From Smallanthus sonchifolius (lineage: Eukaryota > Streptophyta > Magnoliopsida > Asterales > Asteraceae), in NCBI GenBank assembly GCA_023525975.1, contig CM042038.1, positions 12,781,272-12,845,271 on the forward strand: a stretch of 64,000 bases of DNA, in the 5' to 3' direction. The position numbers and the translations under genes are program-made. Every line of letters begins with the position of its first letter. Positions within the stretch are counted from its first letter, which is position 1. The notes below the pieces were generated by a model. That model was not told the origin of the DNA. It saw only the letters and a program-made list of their open reading frames with translations, and did no database searches. Below are positions 12,656-25,455 of the stretch, piece by piece.

Positions 12656-14009
12656 TGTTTCAAGGTATTCAAACAACCAGACTGTTTTGAGTGAGGGTAT
12701 CAAGTTTATAATTCCTTAAAATGGCCCATAACTAAAAGGCCATTCATGATGTTTGAAACCGTTAGTTGTCATCTGTTTTCTTTAACGGTTTTGATTCCCC
12801 GTTGTTTGCAGCAATGAATATAAGATTTTAGATTCTCGTTCGTTCTTGGTATTGGCATTTTGACGAAAATAGTGATGTTTTGTGTCTTTTGGTTGGGTTG
12901 CTTAAGCAAAAATGGACAGATTTCGTGTTGGTCTTCATTAACGAATACTGCCAAGTACCAAACATTACATACATAATTGAACCTTACCGAATAGGTGATT
13001 TTTACATCGTTCTGTCAACAAGAGAGACACTGGCTTATAACGAATACCTGACCTTAAATACAAAAACTTTTTGGACGCATTGGTTGTTGATGAAATGATA
13101 ACTTTATCTATTAATCACGTGTTTGGGTACAAACAAGCAATCTGAATATGGGTGACTTTCTGGGGAAATGTTTATTTAGACATCAAAGACAAATCTGTAA
13201 GCTTTTTATAGATAAAGTGGATGATATCAGTTGATATGAGTGCCATATGTCGTATAAACCTTTGTTTAATAAATGTAAAATTGTTTGTTAAATAAAAAAA
13301 ATACATGTACATGATTTATAGGACGTCCATTTATTTATAGCCATAGTTGATAATAATAATTTGTTTTTTCCAATTATAAGACTACATTACTAACTAGATT
13401 GTGTAAAATAAGACGATCAGTTACGATGCCCTAATTTCAGTTTGTGAAAGGGTCCAAAAGGTTGTGACGACTGAAGTGGAGATCGTTGCTTCTTGTGTTT
13501 AATAACCTACTGATGACCACCCTTGAATGTTGTGTTGGTCGAATTTTCAATTTGCTAGGAAACCTGAAGATAGATTCCATTTATAAAAATCAACACACCC
13601 ACATGTACGCCAAACCCGGTTCTTGAGGGGCACCCAGAGACACAAATGGTGCACCACTCGGTATGCATGCGAGTTGCGACCATGAGCCCTTGTTACAACT
13701 TACAAGGACAAACATACAATAATGGTCTTCACTAACTTCAATTGATTTATTCTATTTTTATCTTTTTGTTATTATATATAAACAAGTAGTTTTTTTTTCT
13801 TGCATATAACATAAATCATTTTTTCATGTTATAAATAAAAACCAATTGTTGAGGGCACAAAGCAGTTATTAGCAAAGATAAACTTAATCAACAACAGCCA
13901 TCTGTATCGTTCTGTCCTGATCAAAATTCAGGTAAATCAAACAACAATTTGAGGGAAAACCATAAATTTATTGCAGATAATGACACACTAATCATGCAAT
14001 TAGGTAAAA
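12656..14009. other. ORP 3' flank and intergenic DNA
   Basis: The first few hundred bases are probably the ORP 3' UTR and downstream region. No gene, RNA or well-bounded repeat is seen between 13100 and 14009. Confidence 0.45.
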
Positions 14010-16600
14010 TTAAGCAAGAGGCTCTCTTTCTTTGTTTTCTTGAATCAACTGTTCCCTAACTCTCCTGATCTCAGCTTCCTTCTCCATTCTTTCTTTCTGC
14101 AGTGTATACAAACAATCCAGACCATTATAAACAATATGTTTTTTCAAATATTACATTAATAATAATCCTTAATCACATTCTTTCCACATGTATCAAAGAA
14201 TAATTCCAATTTCAAAAAAGGTAATACATAGGGGTGGGGAATTGATGGGTCGGATAGGTTAGGTAACGGGTTTGGATCAGAATGTGTAATATTTACCATA
14301 TAATATGAGCGGGGTTGATCTGAAACAGTTTCTAGCCAAGCTTTTTAGATTTTTATGCATAGAACACCAACGTTCTTTCACTTTTACTCTGCGTCAGTGA
14401 TGTACACTTTCTGTACATTTGACTAGTTAAAAGATGACACACAAACAAAAACTTCTACAAGAAGTCCATGTAATAACACAAACCGTACAAAAAGTTTGCA
14501 TAATGACCCAACTGGACAAAAAAACCCTATCTTGTGCTAACTCAAATATAAAATAAAATATAATGATTATAACAGGAGAAAAGTGAAAGTACTTTGGTAT
14601 TTTATACAACAAAAAAACATTTTTAAACATATAGTTAGCATGTCATATTTGATTCTTAACATTATGTTATTTCAATTATAATCGATTTTTGAATAAAATG
14701 ATCTAGAAGGTTTTACAACAACACAACAATAACTCTATCCCAAAGGATAGAAAGGCTGTTTCCAGAGAGACCCCAAGCCCCAAAATTGTATGGATGTAGG
14801 CATACCATACCTCTATTCATGTTAAAATGCAATCGTTCAACCTGTTTTCTTTTTAAGCTAATCTTTTTTTAGTTATAATTGTATGAAGCATTAAATATTA
14901 ATTAGAATGCAGACATTCATTAGTATACGGGCCAAACTTAATGTCGGTATTCAAATTCCAGCAAAATTCTAAGAAATTACAATCTTGAGGTTGAAAAGCA
15001 GACTCATAGCTCAAAGTTGATAAAAAGTTTAAAGAAGACTAGTATTTGTGAAGACATTAATATTTGCAACACATATAGTTTTCATCAGAAAAAGATGATA
15101 GTTAAAACGATTGTACCATGTCTACACATTGACATGCTACAAAAAACTAAACACATTGGATGGAAATGAATAAATGGTTTTGGCTTATCATGCAATCATT
15201 CTAACAAATATTTTCACATTCATTCAAGATACATGATTCAAATTTTATATCTCACGGCACGGCGCATTTCGGATTGCTTATTGCCTTTTGACATAAGCAG
15301 TTTGTAATAAGCTACTTCAAAGTTCAAACTCCTTATTCAATCCAACTTATTTCAGTCACAAATAATCAAATAAGATAACCAATCCCAAACACCCTCAAAA
15401 CAAGTTCCTATTGTATAAGCAGATAAACAGTCTGAATACCCAATCCTGAACACCCCTCAAAAACTTACACGTGCCAAATTTAAAGAAGGCAGAAGAAAGT
15501 AGATTCATGTAAGTTCCTTTCACCCTGACCACTATCTATGTATTCCAACAGAGATCTTGCAATGCTCAAGTTCTATCATCTAACAAAGGACAAAATCTGT
15601 AATCTATTTGCTTAAACCTTAGACACAAGAAAATAATGAATAATACCATAGTTATCAAAGGCGCAAGGTGCACTCAAGGCGCAAAAAAGGTGAGGGCCCG
15701 AGAAAAAAAAGTGCACTTCAAAAAAATATTCAAATATATTATGTATTGAAAAATAATATTATTTTTCAAATAAAATAAAGAAAAGCTATTATATAACATT
15801 TAATATCATCTAATTAGTACCAAAATGTTCAAAGTCATATACCAAAATTATCAAATACCTAGGAAATGACCTTCAATAGGTATTGTGGAAGCTTTTATAA
15901 GCTCAATCATAATTTAGGAAATAATAATAGAGCACAAAAAAATAAAATAAAAATTTGCGCCTCACTTCCTTAATGCGCGCCTCAGGCAGAAAGCCCTTTA
16001 CCTGCGCCGCGCCTCAAAAATGCACCTAGGCACCTCATGAACTTTTGACAACTATGAATAATACTATCTTATCTGGAACCATTCAGCAGAACTGAATTCA
16101 TTAACAGACTGTCTGCACCCAATTCTAGGTCTCGAGTTGAAACAGGGAGACAAGTTAGTATAAATTTTGAACTGATTTTGCTTGGTGTTAGCACAATTTT
16201 CAATCCTTAATCCAAAAATCGAACATCAAAGTTCCCTAGCCAATTCGTATTATTAATGTTTAGCAATCAGATACATCTGGCACCAATTTCAATCTTCAAT
16301 CTCAAATTCAAACACTGAACCTCCAGATTCAATCGGTAATATCGATGTCTAGCGATCGGAAATATTATTCATGAAATTATTGCGAACTATTATACCGGAA
16401 CCCTGATTTAGGAAATCATGCTATTCAGAATCAAACGACACAATCACATCGCTAGATATATGCATAAAGTGATAGATTTATAGAGATTGTGAGACCTTTT
16501 CGTCCTGGTGAAGAGCGATCCAGACATGAACTTTATCCATTGATTGCCAGAACACAAAAGCTCCAAGAGACATCCCGAAAAAAGTCGTCATGTTAACCAT
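14010..16600 (-). CDS. Small 63-aa conserved-looking plant protein, 2 exons
   Basis: On the minus strand, exon 1 (16600-16496) encodes 35 residues beginning MVNMTTFFGMSLGAFVFWQS and ending LHQDEK. Exon 2 (14096-14010) encodes KERMEKEAEIRRVREQLIQE and ends EREPLA. The junction follows GT-AG rules and keeps frame. The N-terminal third is hydrophobic and could be one membrane segment. The C-terminal half is a charged helix, probably coiled coil. I recall similar small plant proteins but cannot name a function. An upstream in-frame ATG would add 53 residues; I preferred the ATG at 16600 because the hydrophobic segment then starts the protein. The 2.4-kb intron contains a hAT MITE. Confidence 0.7.
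15647..16056. mobile_element. hAT-type MITE with 8-bp target duplication
   Basis: The ends are catagttatcaaaggcgcaa and revcomp catagttgtcaaaag. The exact 8-bp duplication aataatac flanks them at 15639-15646 and 16057-16064. The inner sequence has ggcgc/gcgcc words on both sides of an AT-rich centre. At 410 bp it is too short to code for anything. It lies in the intron of the small gene. Confidence 0.85.
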
Positions 16601-18005
16601 TTTCGCTTCACCGTTGTTGTTGATGATGATCAGATCGAGCTCTGCTAATTGGATGTGTGAATTGATATTTAGCCCTAGTTTTCCGTCGATGCGAATACGA
16701 CGTCGTAAGATAAAGGGGTATTTGGGATTTTTATTAACATCAGAAGTTCTTTTTGTCAAAATGACTTATTAATTTATTATTTTAAAAAAAAAGTGTTTGG
16801 ATTAACTTATGTTGTGAGGAAAGTCAATAAGTTGTTTTTAAAAAGTGTTTGACTTGAATTATTAATGGAAAATGACTTATTAATGAAAAATTACCATCTG
16901 AAAGTAATAAGGAGAAATGAAAAGTTAAAAATTATAACTTCTCAAAAACAGCTTATTATCCCTTTTTCTAAAAGTTATTTAAAAAAATCTTTTTACCATA
17001 CCCAAACACACTTATAACTTAATTCCAAACACCCCAAGTAGAGTAAATAAGTAATCCCAAAAATTACCAAAATGTAGCAAGAAACGGGTTTAGAATCTAA
17101 TATTTGTAATATAAGTTGTATTTGACCCGTGATTACTTGTTTAAGTTATAAAGGGTACAGTTACAGGTATCATATTAATCAATAAACGGATACGGATATT
17201 GACCGGACGACAGCCATATGAACCGTGTACCCGTGGGATCAAAATAAAAAAAGTCATTTTAATTTGAGCCATAGGAACAACTATTTTATATTTTCCATGA
17301 GTATTTTTAACTATGTTTTGACCATTTGGCATACTAAAAAGCTTTTAGTATACCGGCACTTAATCGTCAGGTTTAGTGATTCCTTTTCTTATAAAACATA
17401 ATTAGTTGATATAAAATCACCTAAATTTTATATTATTTTAAAGTAAACATGAATTATCTTACAACAATTAGAAGATGACAATGAGACATGATGTTTCAAA
17501 CCTTTCGAAAAGAAGAAATATTAAACCATGATAAGTAATATCAGTATGAAAACGAATAACATGTTTTATACAATCAAAAGGAGCATAATCAACACTTTCA
17601 TTATTCAAATCCCATATTCCACCACTAAAAATAACAATACTCATGATAGACATTTTCAGAAAACCTAGAAAAATTTCACAATTGTTGTTATGTATGCAAA
17701 AAAATATATATAATTTAAGGATACACATTTTTCTATGTACGAAGATAAGCCAACACAATTATAGTTTGTGTACCGAGATGGTGATGATCTATCTAACCCT
17801 CATAGAAGCCGACACTATTACAACCGATTATTGGCCGACCTTAATTGAGTTGTAGACGTAACGGAGCCGATAAGCCTAGGAGTTGGCACCTATACAACCG
17901 GTAAGATGTCGCACCGGTTACAACCCATACACCACCGAGGGGACGACACATGTATAATGGTAAAATGTCGGTTGTAACAAAGTCATTTTGTGTGTAACAT
18001 GCAAC
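16601..18005. other. Intergenic DNA with MITE-like segment
   Basis: Positions 16730-17040 have repeated aatgacttattaat and aagtgtttg words and end in caaacaccccaag, the look of a degraded non-autonomous DNA element. From 17050 to 18005 no gene or firm repeat is seen. Confidence 0.4.
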
Positions 18006-18013
18006 GTTGTAGC

Positions 18014-18531
18014 TAGGGCTGGCATAACATGTCAGATACGACAGGATAAGACACGATGACCTGTTGTGCTCAACATGAACACGAATACGACACGATAACT
18101 AATCGTGTCATTTTTTCCAAACACGAACACGATCTGTTTAGAAACAGCTGTTAAGGGATCTGCTTACAAACCTGTTTAAATATAACATATGTAATAAAAG
18201 AAAAAAATTTCAAAACTTAATAAAATTTTAAAAAGTCCAATCATAACATCCATTAACATATTAAATCCAAAACCTTTTCAAAACAAATACCCATAAAACC
18301 AAAATTAAATAACGGAATCGGCCTAAAATCTAGATGCAAATAGTATGTTAAGTGTTAGCATGTCCCTAACCGGTCTTAACATGTTAACATGTCTTTAACC
18401 TGTTAAGACACGAATTTAACATGTCCCTAACGTGTCGACCTGTTTAAGACACGAAACCTGTTAAGGTCAAACACATGACATGTTAATTACATGTCATGTT
18501 AATAGATCCGTATCAAAAATTGTTAGCCCTA
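18014..18531. mobile_element. hAT-type non-autonomous element, exact 8-bp duplication
   Basis: The ends are tagggctggcata and revcomp tagggctaaca. The exact duplication gttgtagc lies at 18006-18013 and 18532-18539. The inside repeats cgtgt, acacga and taacatgtccctaac words and has no coding region. The length is 518 bp. Confidence 0.85.
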
Positions 18532-18539
18532 GTTGTAGC

Positions 18540-19050
18540 TCAATCAAACCACGCCGAGGGACCCCAAGTCGGATCATTTTTTTGTCAATGTGAATGCGAG
18601 TTACCTAATAACAAGCTAAGACAGACTTCTGACGGCTCCGTCATCACCGATACAGAACTTGTCTCCACCGGCTCCTGTATAGCCGGTATCATCGCTTGCC
18701 GACAATCTCTTAGCCGTAATATACATACGCTCGCCGCTGATTGGATTCTATGAACCCCTTTGCAGTTTTTTGGGTTTTTCGATGTTGGTTGTTTCGCTGC
18801 CTCCTCTTTGGGTAACGCTTACTTGTCCTTTTGTTTGTTTTGGATCCGCCTATTTTAAAAGGAACAAAATATCTATTTTATTAATTTTTTTCAGTCAAGC
18901 TTTTGTATTCTCATATTTTTCCCTTAATAAATTACGTCTTTTACCTTTATTTTAGTTTTGTCTATTTCACCACCTACTACTACTAGCACCAAAATTATAG
19001 TAATATAACGTACGTAGTGGATAGTCCTCCAAATTTTTGGGAAAAAAATT
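18540..19050. other. Intergenic DNA, no gene recognised
   Basis: A weakly GC-richer patch (18540-18760) gives short open frames in several phases, none with recognisable motifs. The remainder is AT-rich. Confidence 0.4.
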
Positions 19051-19059
19051 GCATATAAA

Positions 19060-19906
19060 CAGTGGCGGATCTAGGAAAAAAATTCAGAGGTATCGGTTCA
19101 ATTTTTTTTCGTACATTAAAGTAAATGAAACAATTTTTCTGTATTGAAGTAAATAATTTTTTTTTTCTTACATTTAATTAAATGAAACAATTTTTTTTTT
19201 GGTATTGAAGTAAAATCAAGGAATTTTTTTTATAAAATTTCTTGGGTTTTTATAAACCAAATGCCAAGTTTAATTAGTCAAGTATTGTTTTTATTAATTT
19301 TTTTTGGGTTTTTATAAAGTTTTATGATTTTAATAAAACTTTAAGGTTAGTGTTAAAAAGGTAAGTTTATTTCAATTCAATCTTTTCGTTTATTGGTTTA
19401 TAAAATTTTGTTTTAATTCTTTGTTGGGCTTGTTTAAAGCTTCTATTGCTGGGCTTGTTTTATTTGCTGGTGGGCTTTAAGCCGCTGTTGTACTTTGTTT
19501 TATTGCTGGTGGGCTTCAAGCTGGGCTAGGTCTTCTTGTTCTGCTTTGTCTTTCCCAGCTATAAAGGATCTGCATATATCTTTACGCAGCATACCATTCT
19601 TCTACCTGCAACATATTCTTTTTTTTAACAGAGTAACCATTCTTCTACCTGCAACTTTAATCGCAGGTTTGTCTCCTTCATCGTTCAATCCGTGATGACC
19701 GCAGATAAACACGGTTTTGCTTTGTAATCGTTCGTATATTGTTGTTTTGTTTACAGATTTGATTATATACCAAAATTAGGTTCTCTTGTTTTGTTTGAAT
19801 GTTGTTTATCTGAAATTTTAGGGGTATCGAGAAACATAAAACGGTAAAAAAAAAATCCACTGCGTGTCGAAAGTTGAGGGGTACCTGTCGGCTAAATCCG
19901 CCACTG
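19060..19906. mobile_element. hAT-type non-autonomous element
   Basis: The ends are cagtggcggatcta and revcomp cagtggcggattta. The flanks catataaa (19052-19059) and catgtaaa (19907-19914) form an 8-bp duplication with one mismatch. The interior (847 bp in total) is AT-rich with repeated tttttttataaa and ttgtttta words and no transposase. Confidence 0.8.
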
Positions 19907-21083
19907 CATGTAAATATATTTTTTGCATCTTTTTATGAATTAGTAACTAAACCTATTTTACTCGATTGTATACTAAAAAAAACAAAAGTATTTTCTCTCG
20001 AAAACTGATTCAAAAAAAAGTTACATTTTTCTAAAGCTGAACTTTAAATAAAACACGCTTATTGCATGTTTTACCTAATCAAGTTTAATATTAATTTGTT
20101 AATATATATATTTGCAACAGAACTTACAATAATAAGATGTTTACACTTCTTTTTCACCTCTCTCTATCGATATAGAAACATCAATAAAATATTAAAAGTA
20201 TCATAATTATATAATTCAAGTTATTTTGCATACTTCCATAAACTATAGTTACTTGAAAAAAATAAGGTTTTAATCTAAAACAAAATTGTTTTTAAACATC
20301 TTAACATATTTCACCATTACATTTTTTTTTCTCAAATTATTGTATTTATCATGTAAAAAATTACCTTTTTATTTGATTTCTTCAAGCAAATTAAACATAA
20401 TCATTTAACTTCAATTTTTCTATTAAGTTAAGCTATATATATATATATTAAAATTAATATAAATATAAATAAACGACCGAGAATCATATAATACATAGTA
20501 ATTGACATATACAATGAGAGTTATAAATAGAATACAATAAACAATATATAATTACCTTGTGAATAACAAGTTTACTTAAAACTACACATAACTTTACTGA
20601 ATCTGATACAATTAAAACTAAAACCAAATAGGCGAATTTTAGTCAATGCGTGGACATAACCTACTTGTATATATACAAGTTGGAAATGGAACACCAAATG
20701 GGCGATAACATCCCCCATTTGATGTGTAACCCCGTCACCTTCTGAATCAAATCTTGAACTTTCAATTAGGCATTCACAAATTCAAGTTTCAAATTATTAT
20801 GCTCGTGGTGATTTCTCAGTTACGTCTGTCTTTTCCTTCTCTCTATTCTCTTAGCAAAGTATGGCTGAAATCCCTGCATAGACAATATTTTTTTTCTAGA
20901 TCTTTTATCCTTGGGGTTAGTATTTATACAGTGTTTTCTGCCTTTTATTTTTGGTTTTTGAAATTGCAAGTATCTTTTTTCCTCCTTAGCACGAAGCCAT
21001 GCGTCATATAGTTGACTAAAATGAAATTGATTCGTATTATGTGAGCCATTCATATAATTTTCTCGCTCATTTTTATTACTTAA
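19907..21083. other. AT-rich intergenic DNA
   Basis: No coding sequence or bounded repeat was recognised. Short TA runs occur near 20440 and 20105. Confidence 0.4.
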
Positions 21084-21521
21084 CTAGTTTGGAATCCCGT
21101 GTCTACATACGGGGTGAAAAATATCAATACATAAAATTCTTAAAACTTTATATATATATATTTTACAGATGTATAAATGTATTACATATACTAAGGATAG
21201 AAAACAAAATTCAAAATATGTAAAAATTATTATATAATTGGGTTTTGAAAATACGTTAATTACTATTTAATGTAATTTGACTTTCACTTATTATTTGATT
21301 AAAAATAAAAGTTACATAATTAGATTTCAAAGTTTCTTATAATAAGTGATAATTTAAAATAAATGTGTTTTATTAATATAATTAGTATTTTCTTTAAAAA
21401 TATAATTATTATTAAAGAATAGAGGTGTATTTAATAAGAGAGATACAGGAAAAAAATGACGAGAATGAATATGGAGGCGACACGTGGTATAGAAAAACCT
21501 TTATTTATTATATAGTATAGA
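21084..21521 (-). mobile_element. Short non-autonomous Helitron
   Basis: On the minus strand the element starts with TC (tctatactatataataaata), directly preceded by A. It ends with a GC-rich hairpin (ccccgtatgtagacacgggat) about 8 bp before a terminal CTAG, followed by T. TC start, hairpin plus CTRR end and A/T insertion site are Helitron hallmarks. Length 438 bp, no coding region. Confidence 0.75.
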
Positions 21522-22057
21522 TAGTTAAGTTTGTTTCTTGATTCTTTTTCTTAATTCCTAAATTTTTATAATTTTTTCACGCTTGTTTTTCTTTACGTAT
21601 TAAATAAGTTTGTTTTATGCATCTGTTTCTTAATTCTAAAATTTTTATTACCAACTATTTAATATTTTATTTGCTAAACTCATGTAATACATTTGTTTCA
21701 TGTCTAGTTAAAAACAATGCTTTCATTTCTGGATTGGACAGCGAATCGATCGTCTTACTGGTTCACTGGTCAAAATATTATATCATTGTCACGTGCATAT
21801 TTATATCTACGTTTTGATATAAATTTTGAGTTAAAAATAAATTTAAATTTTAAATGACGGGTCAAAATATAATATATTCTTACTTCTTTTATTCTAGTTT
21901 CTTTACACTTGTTTTTACGGCAACCGAATATGTTGTTGCGACATACTTATTTTTATCAATATTATAATATGAGTTTTATTAAAAACCAAGTCGTTGCAAC
22001 ACGTGAGAGTCGCGACATAACCCGACAGTTATTCTAAAGAACGGTGGTATATAATAA
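21522..22057. other. AT-rich intergenic DNA
   Basis: No gene is seen. Around 21960-22030 the words gttgcaacacgtgagagtcgcgacataacccg suggest another degraded Helitron-like terminus, but the ends could not be paired. Confidence 0.35.
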
Positions 22058-23838
22058 TCTATTATATATACTAGCTCTGCCTAATAAACAAGTAAATTAG
22101 GAGACACATGTCACTTTCTGATGCATTCTTAACATGTTTTTCTCGTCTCTCTCCTATTAAATATAAATCTAATTATGAATAATTTCTATATCATTAACTA
22201 ACTGAATTTAATATGAACTAACATTTATCAGTTTTATAAAAAAATTAATTCTTGATTGAAAAAAATGTTTTAAAAATTAACCTAACAGAATTTCTAACTG
22301 TAACGTCAAAATTCATTTTTTAAAGACATATTTTAATGCGCGTATGTGTTAACAGATTACATTATATGTGTAATACACGAGTTTATTCAACCAGTGTAAT
22401 ACATAGGTTTTTAAAGACATATATTTTTATTACTTAGTATATAACATTATAAACCTATTTAAACCCCATTGGGGGGAATAGTAACATGTATAAGTTGTAA
22501 AGCAACATGTATAAGTGGTTAGTGCGTGTACAACATTCAAGGCAGGGTTTACAAGTCAGGATAGTTAATGGGATAAGAACGATCACCCACCCACAGTAAG
22601 CTCCATTGCCATTTTTAGCCGCTCCCCCCCCTCTCTCTACAATCGCGATCGATTTCACGAAATCACCGTTTTCGATGATATCCGGCCTAAGAACGGAACA
22701 ATCGCTCACATGTAAGATCTGTTTCTTCGCTGCCTCCCAGTCTCTCTCTGCAATCGCGATCGATCTTCACGAAAGCACTATTTTGACCAGGTTTCAGCTG
22801 TTTAAACTTCACCAGTTTGATTTTTTTCAACATATTGATGTTTCGATTGTTGTGTTTTGCATCAGCTGTTTCGATTGTTGTGTTTTCCTAATTAGGGTTT
22901 CCAATTGCAGATGGAAACTACAAATTGATTTTCAGAATTTACGCAGCGCACCCAAAACACACACTAATCGGTGGAAATTGACTCTGGTGGCGACGCCGGG
23001 ACAGGGGTGGCGATGGTGATGGCCGACTAAAGCGGATAGGAATTGATTTTTTCAATTTCTTCTTTGGTTGGCTTTACACGATAGGGTTCAATTCAAAGAA
23101 TTTGTTGGATTTTTGTTTTTTTGCAGGTGTTGGTCATTCTCATCATCACATTGGAGATTGGTGAGCCTATAAGTCAATTTAATTTTGTTTTGTTATAAGA
23201 TTTTGATAAGAAGTGTGGGTTAAATCGTGAATTGGTGTTGTGCAAAAAACTGTTTGGTATTCTATTTTTTATATATTTTTTTTGCGTTTGCCCTAGACCC
23301 TAATGGAGTTACTAACTTATGATCATTTGTTAGAAAATACAAATATTTAACAGTTTCTAAAATTTTTGGGTGAATAAATGATTTATAAATATTTGGGTTT
23401 AGAACTCATGATTGCAGGTTTTTTTAATGATTTGATGATATATCCAATTAAATATCATACTAATTTGAATGAGGGATGGTGATGACTCCATTAACACTGC
23501 CAGAAATCTTAAGCACTACAAGACTATCTTTAGTACATTATCTATGTTGCTTAGTATTATTTGCTTTGTCAGGTTTTTTGTTTGTAGGTTTAGTTTCTAG
23601 AACTGGGTGTTGTAATTCGGTGCTTCGCATCAGCACATTGGAGATTGGTAAGCCTAGAAGTCAATTTAATTTTCCTTTGCTCTAAGATTTGGTAAGAAAA
23701 GTGGGTTAGATCTTGGAGTGGTGATATGCAAAAACTATTTTGTGTTCAATTATTATTTTTTTTTATTTGTTTATTTTTTTTTGCGTTTGTGGTTTACTCA
23801 GCAAAACATATACTTATAGCAGCCGGTAGCAGGGCACA

Positions 23839-24066
23839 ATGTCATCTGGACAGGTAAAAACTTGGTTAGTTTTAACTTCCTGATTGAAGATTTAGAACCT
23901 GCTTATTTAATTTATTTATTTATTTAAGCATAAACGATTTCAATTTATATTATTATTATATCTAGCTAATTTTTATTTGTGTGGTTCAATTTAGGAGTTA
24001 ACTATAACATCTTATGAGGCTTTGAGCTTGGATGAGTTATCAAAGCATGTTGTTATTCTTGGAGGA
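23839..24066 (+). pseudogene. Glutathione reductase fragment (captured exon)
   Basis: A mini-exon ATGTCATCTGGACAG (23839-23853) with a GT donor, followed after an AG acceptor by 23995-24066, reads SGQ + ELTITSYEALSLDELSKHVV + ILGG. From memory of plant glutathione reductase, this matches the segment before the NADPH-binding GGGYIA motif (GQELAITSDEALSL...). The normal glycine triplet and the following YIAVEF are missing: the frame runs into intron-like sequence. No other part of the enzyme is present nearby, so this is a captured fragment and not a gene. Confidence 0.6.
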
Positions 24067-24883
24067 GTGCGTGTTTCCTTTTGACTTTCATATTTTTTTG
24101 TTGTATATTTTTAGTTTAAGATCCACACAAGATGATAATTCTTACATCCAATCAGGTATATTGCTGTTGAGTTTTCTTTAATTTGGGGTGTGATGTGTTC
24201 CACTGTGAATTTTCAGAGCCATTTTTGGTGTTTTGTTATGTTTTGCAATTACTTAGAATTAGAATTTATGACAGATTAACAATAATTTGTGTTGTTATGA
24301 TCTTGCTATGGAGCTTGCTTCTAAGACTACAGGAAGATAAGTGGAATTGATATGTTGCAATTGTTCATAAAACAGAACCTGCTGACGTGACAAATGAACA
24401 GAGATTTGTGTTTTCCCTTTAATGTGGGGATCATGATTGTGTTTTTCACCTCTTCATTTTATGTTTTTCTCTTTATTTACAGGTTTCTTTTGGCTCTTTG
24501 ATATGATTTTTTTCATATCGAAATCTTGCCACTAAGTGGAAGTTTTTAGCTTTTGAATCTTGGTTGAAGACGAAAGGCTTGACCTTACTACATACAGGAA
24601 AAACTTAGGCATTGTTGGTCAGGTATGAGCAAGTTATTTGGTTAATCAAGAGAAACTTTAATGTTTGTCAACCTTTGTTGGTCAGGTATGAGCAAACTAT
24701 TTGGTTGATCAAACTTAATATTTCTTTTATGATGTCTTATCAAAATTGGAACACTTGCTTTCATGACTGTTTTTAAATGAACCTGCCTTATTTGCCCTTG
24801 GTCATCGTTACAAGATACATATATTTATAACAATGTTCTTTTCTTTTGTGAAAATGGAGTTTTTTCCTTTATTAATACAATTG

Positions 24884-25077
24884 AGGATCATTACAGTTAT
24901 ATGTATGGTAGATGTCATTGAATATTTTGGTGTTTAGTCATTAGCATTGCTTATAGTTGTCTGATGTTTACTTTTGTTTGATGTTTGAAAGCATAACTAC
25001 AAGTATAAGCAATGATAATGGCTAAACATGAAAAGATTCAATGACATCCACCATACATATAACAACTCGTATGATTC
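24884..25077. repeat. 190-bp hairpin-forming inverted repeat
   Basis: The arm at 24884-24960 and the reverse complement of 24996-25077 align over about 64 bp of core with 7 mismatches (shared words ttatatgtatggt, gatgtcattgaat, cattgcttata). They are separated by a loop of about 35 bp. A transcript would fold into a long imperfect stem. Confidence 0.75.
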
Positions 25078-25390
25078 TTTTTCTAACACTTTGCAGTCCT
25101 TCCATTTTGATTAACTATTTTTTTTTCAATGGTGCAGGTATTACGTTGTTGCTGCTACATTAACGTTTACGCAGCTACCTATTTTTTACTTCGTACGAAC
25201 TTCCTTACCGATTAACTACCTTTTTTAAGTAAATGTTTCTGTTTTGAGTTTATTTATTGATTGAATTGGTGAGATTTATTGGTAGTATGTTGTAGAATGC
25301 ATTTTCATTTTCGTTTTCTTAGTTTGGTGTTCAAAACTTTGTCAAGATCCAAGGCAAATGTTTATTTGTATGACGTCTTTGCGCGGCGCA

Positions 25391-25455
25391 GCGCCCGCGG
25401 GATAATGCTAGTTAGATTTATAGCGCCCGCGGGATAATGCTAGTTAGATTTATTC
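25391..25455 (+). repeat. 32-bp tandem duplication of a Helitron 3' end
   Basis: The unit gcgcccgcgggataatgcta, with gttagattta after it, occurs twice in direct succession (starting near 25391 and 25423), giving two CTAG-T termini (25408-25411 and 25440-25443). Confidence 0.8.

Larger units (their letters stand above)
22058..25411 (+). mobile_element. Candidate 3.4-kb Helitron with captured gene sequence
   Basis: The proposed 5' end is TC at 22058 (tctattatatatactagctc) after an A. The proposed 3' end is a GC-rich hairpin region (gcgcggcgcagcgcccgcgg) followed by ataatgCTAG at 25408-25411 and then T. The inside (22590-25200) is gene-like, with pyrimidine-rich leaders, GT-AG-like steps and a glutathione reductase exon fragment, but no long frame and no Rep/helicase. 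Two internal duplications (22625 and 22730; 23140 and 23635) add to a patchwork look. Linking these two ends to one element is inference. Confidence 0.5.

Noticed and set aside
18496..18753. 85-codon open frame in a GC-richer patch
   Set aside because: No motif, no splice partner and no leader context. It begins inside the end of a hAT element.
22606..23019. 137-codon open frame in the Helitron candidate
   Set aside because: The peptide is low in information (CT-rich leader read through) and matches no family I know. The region looks like a captured untranslated leader.
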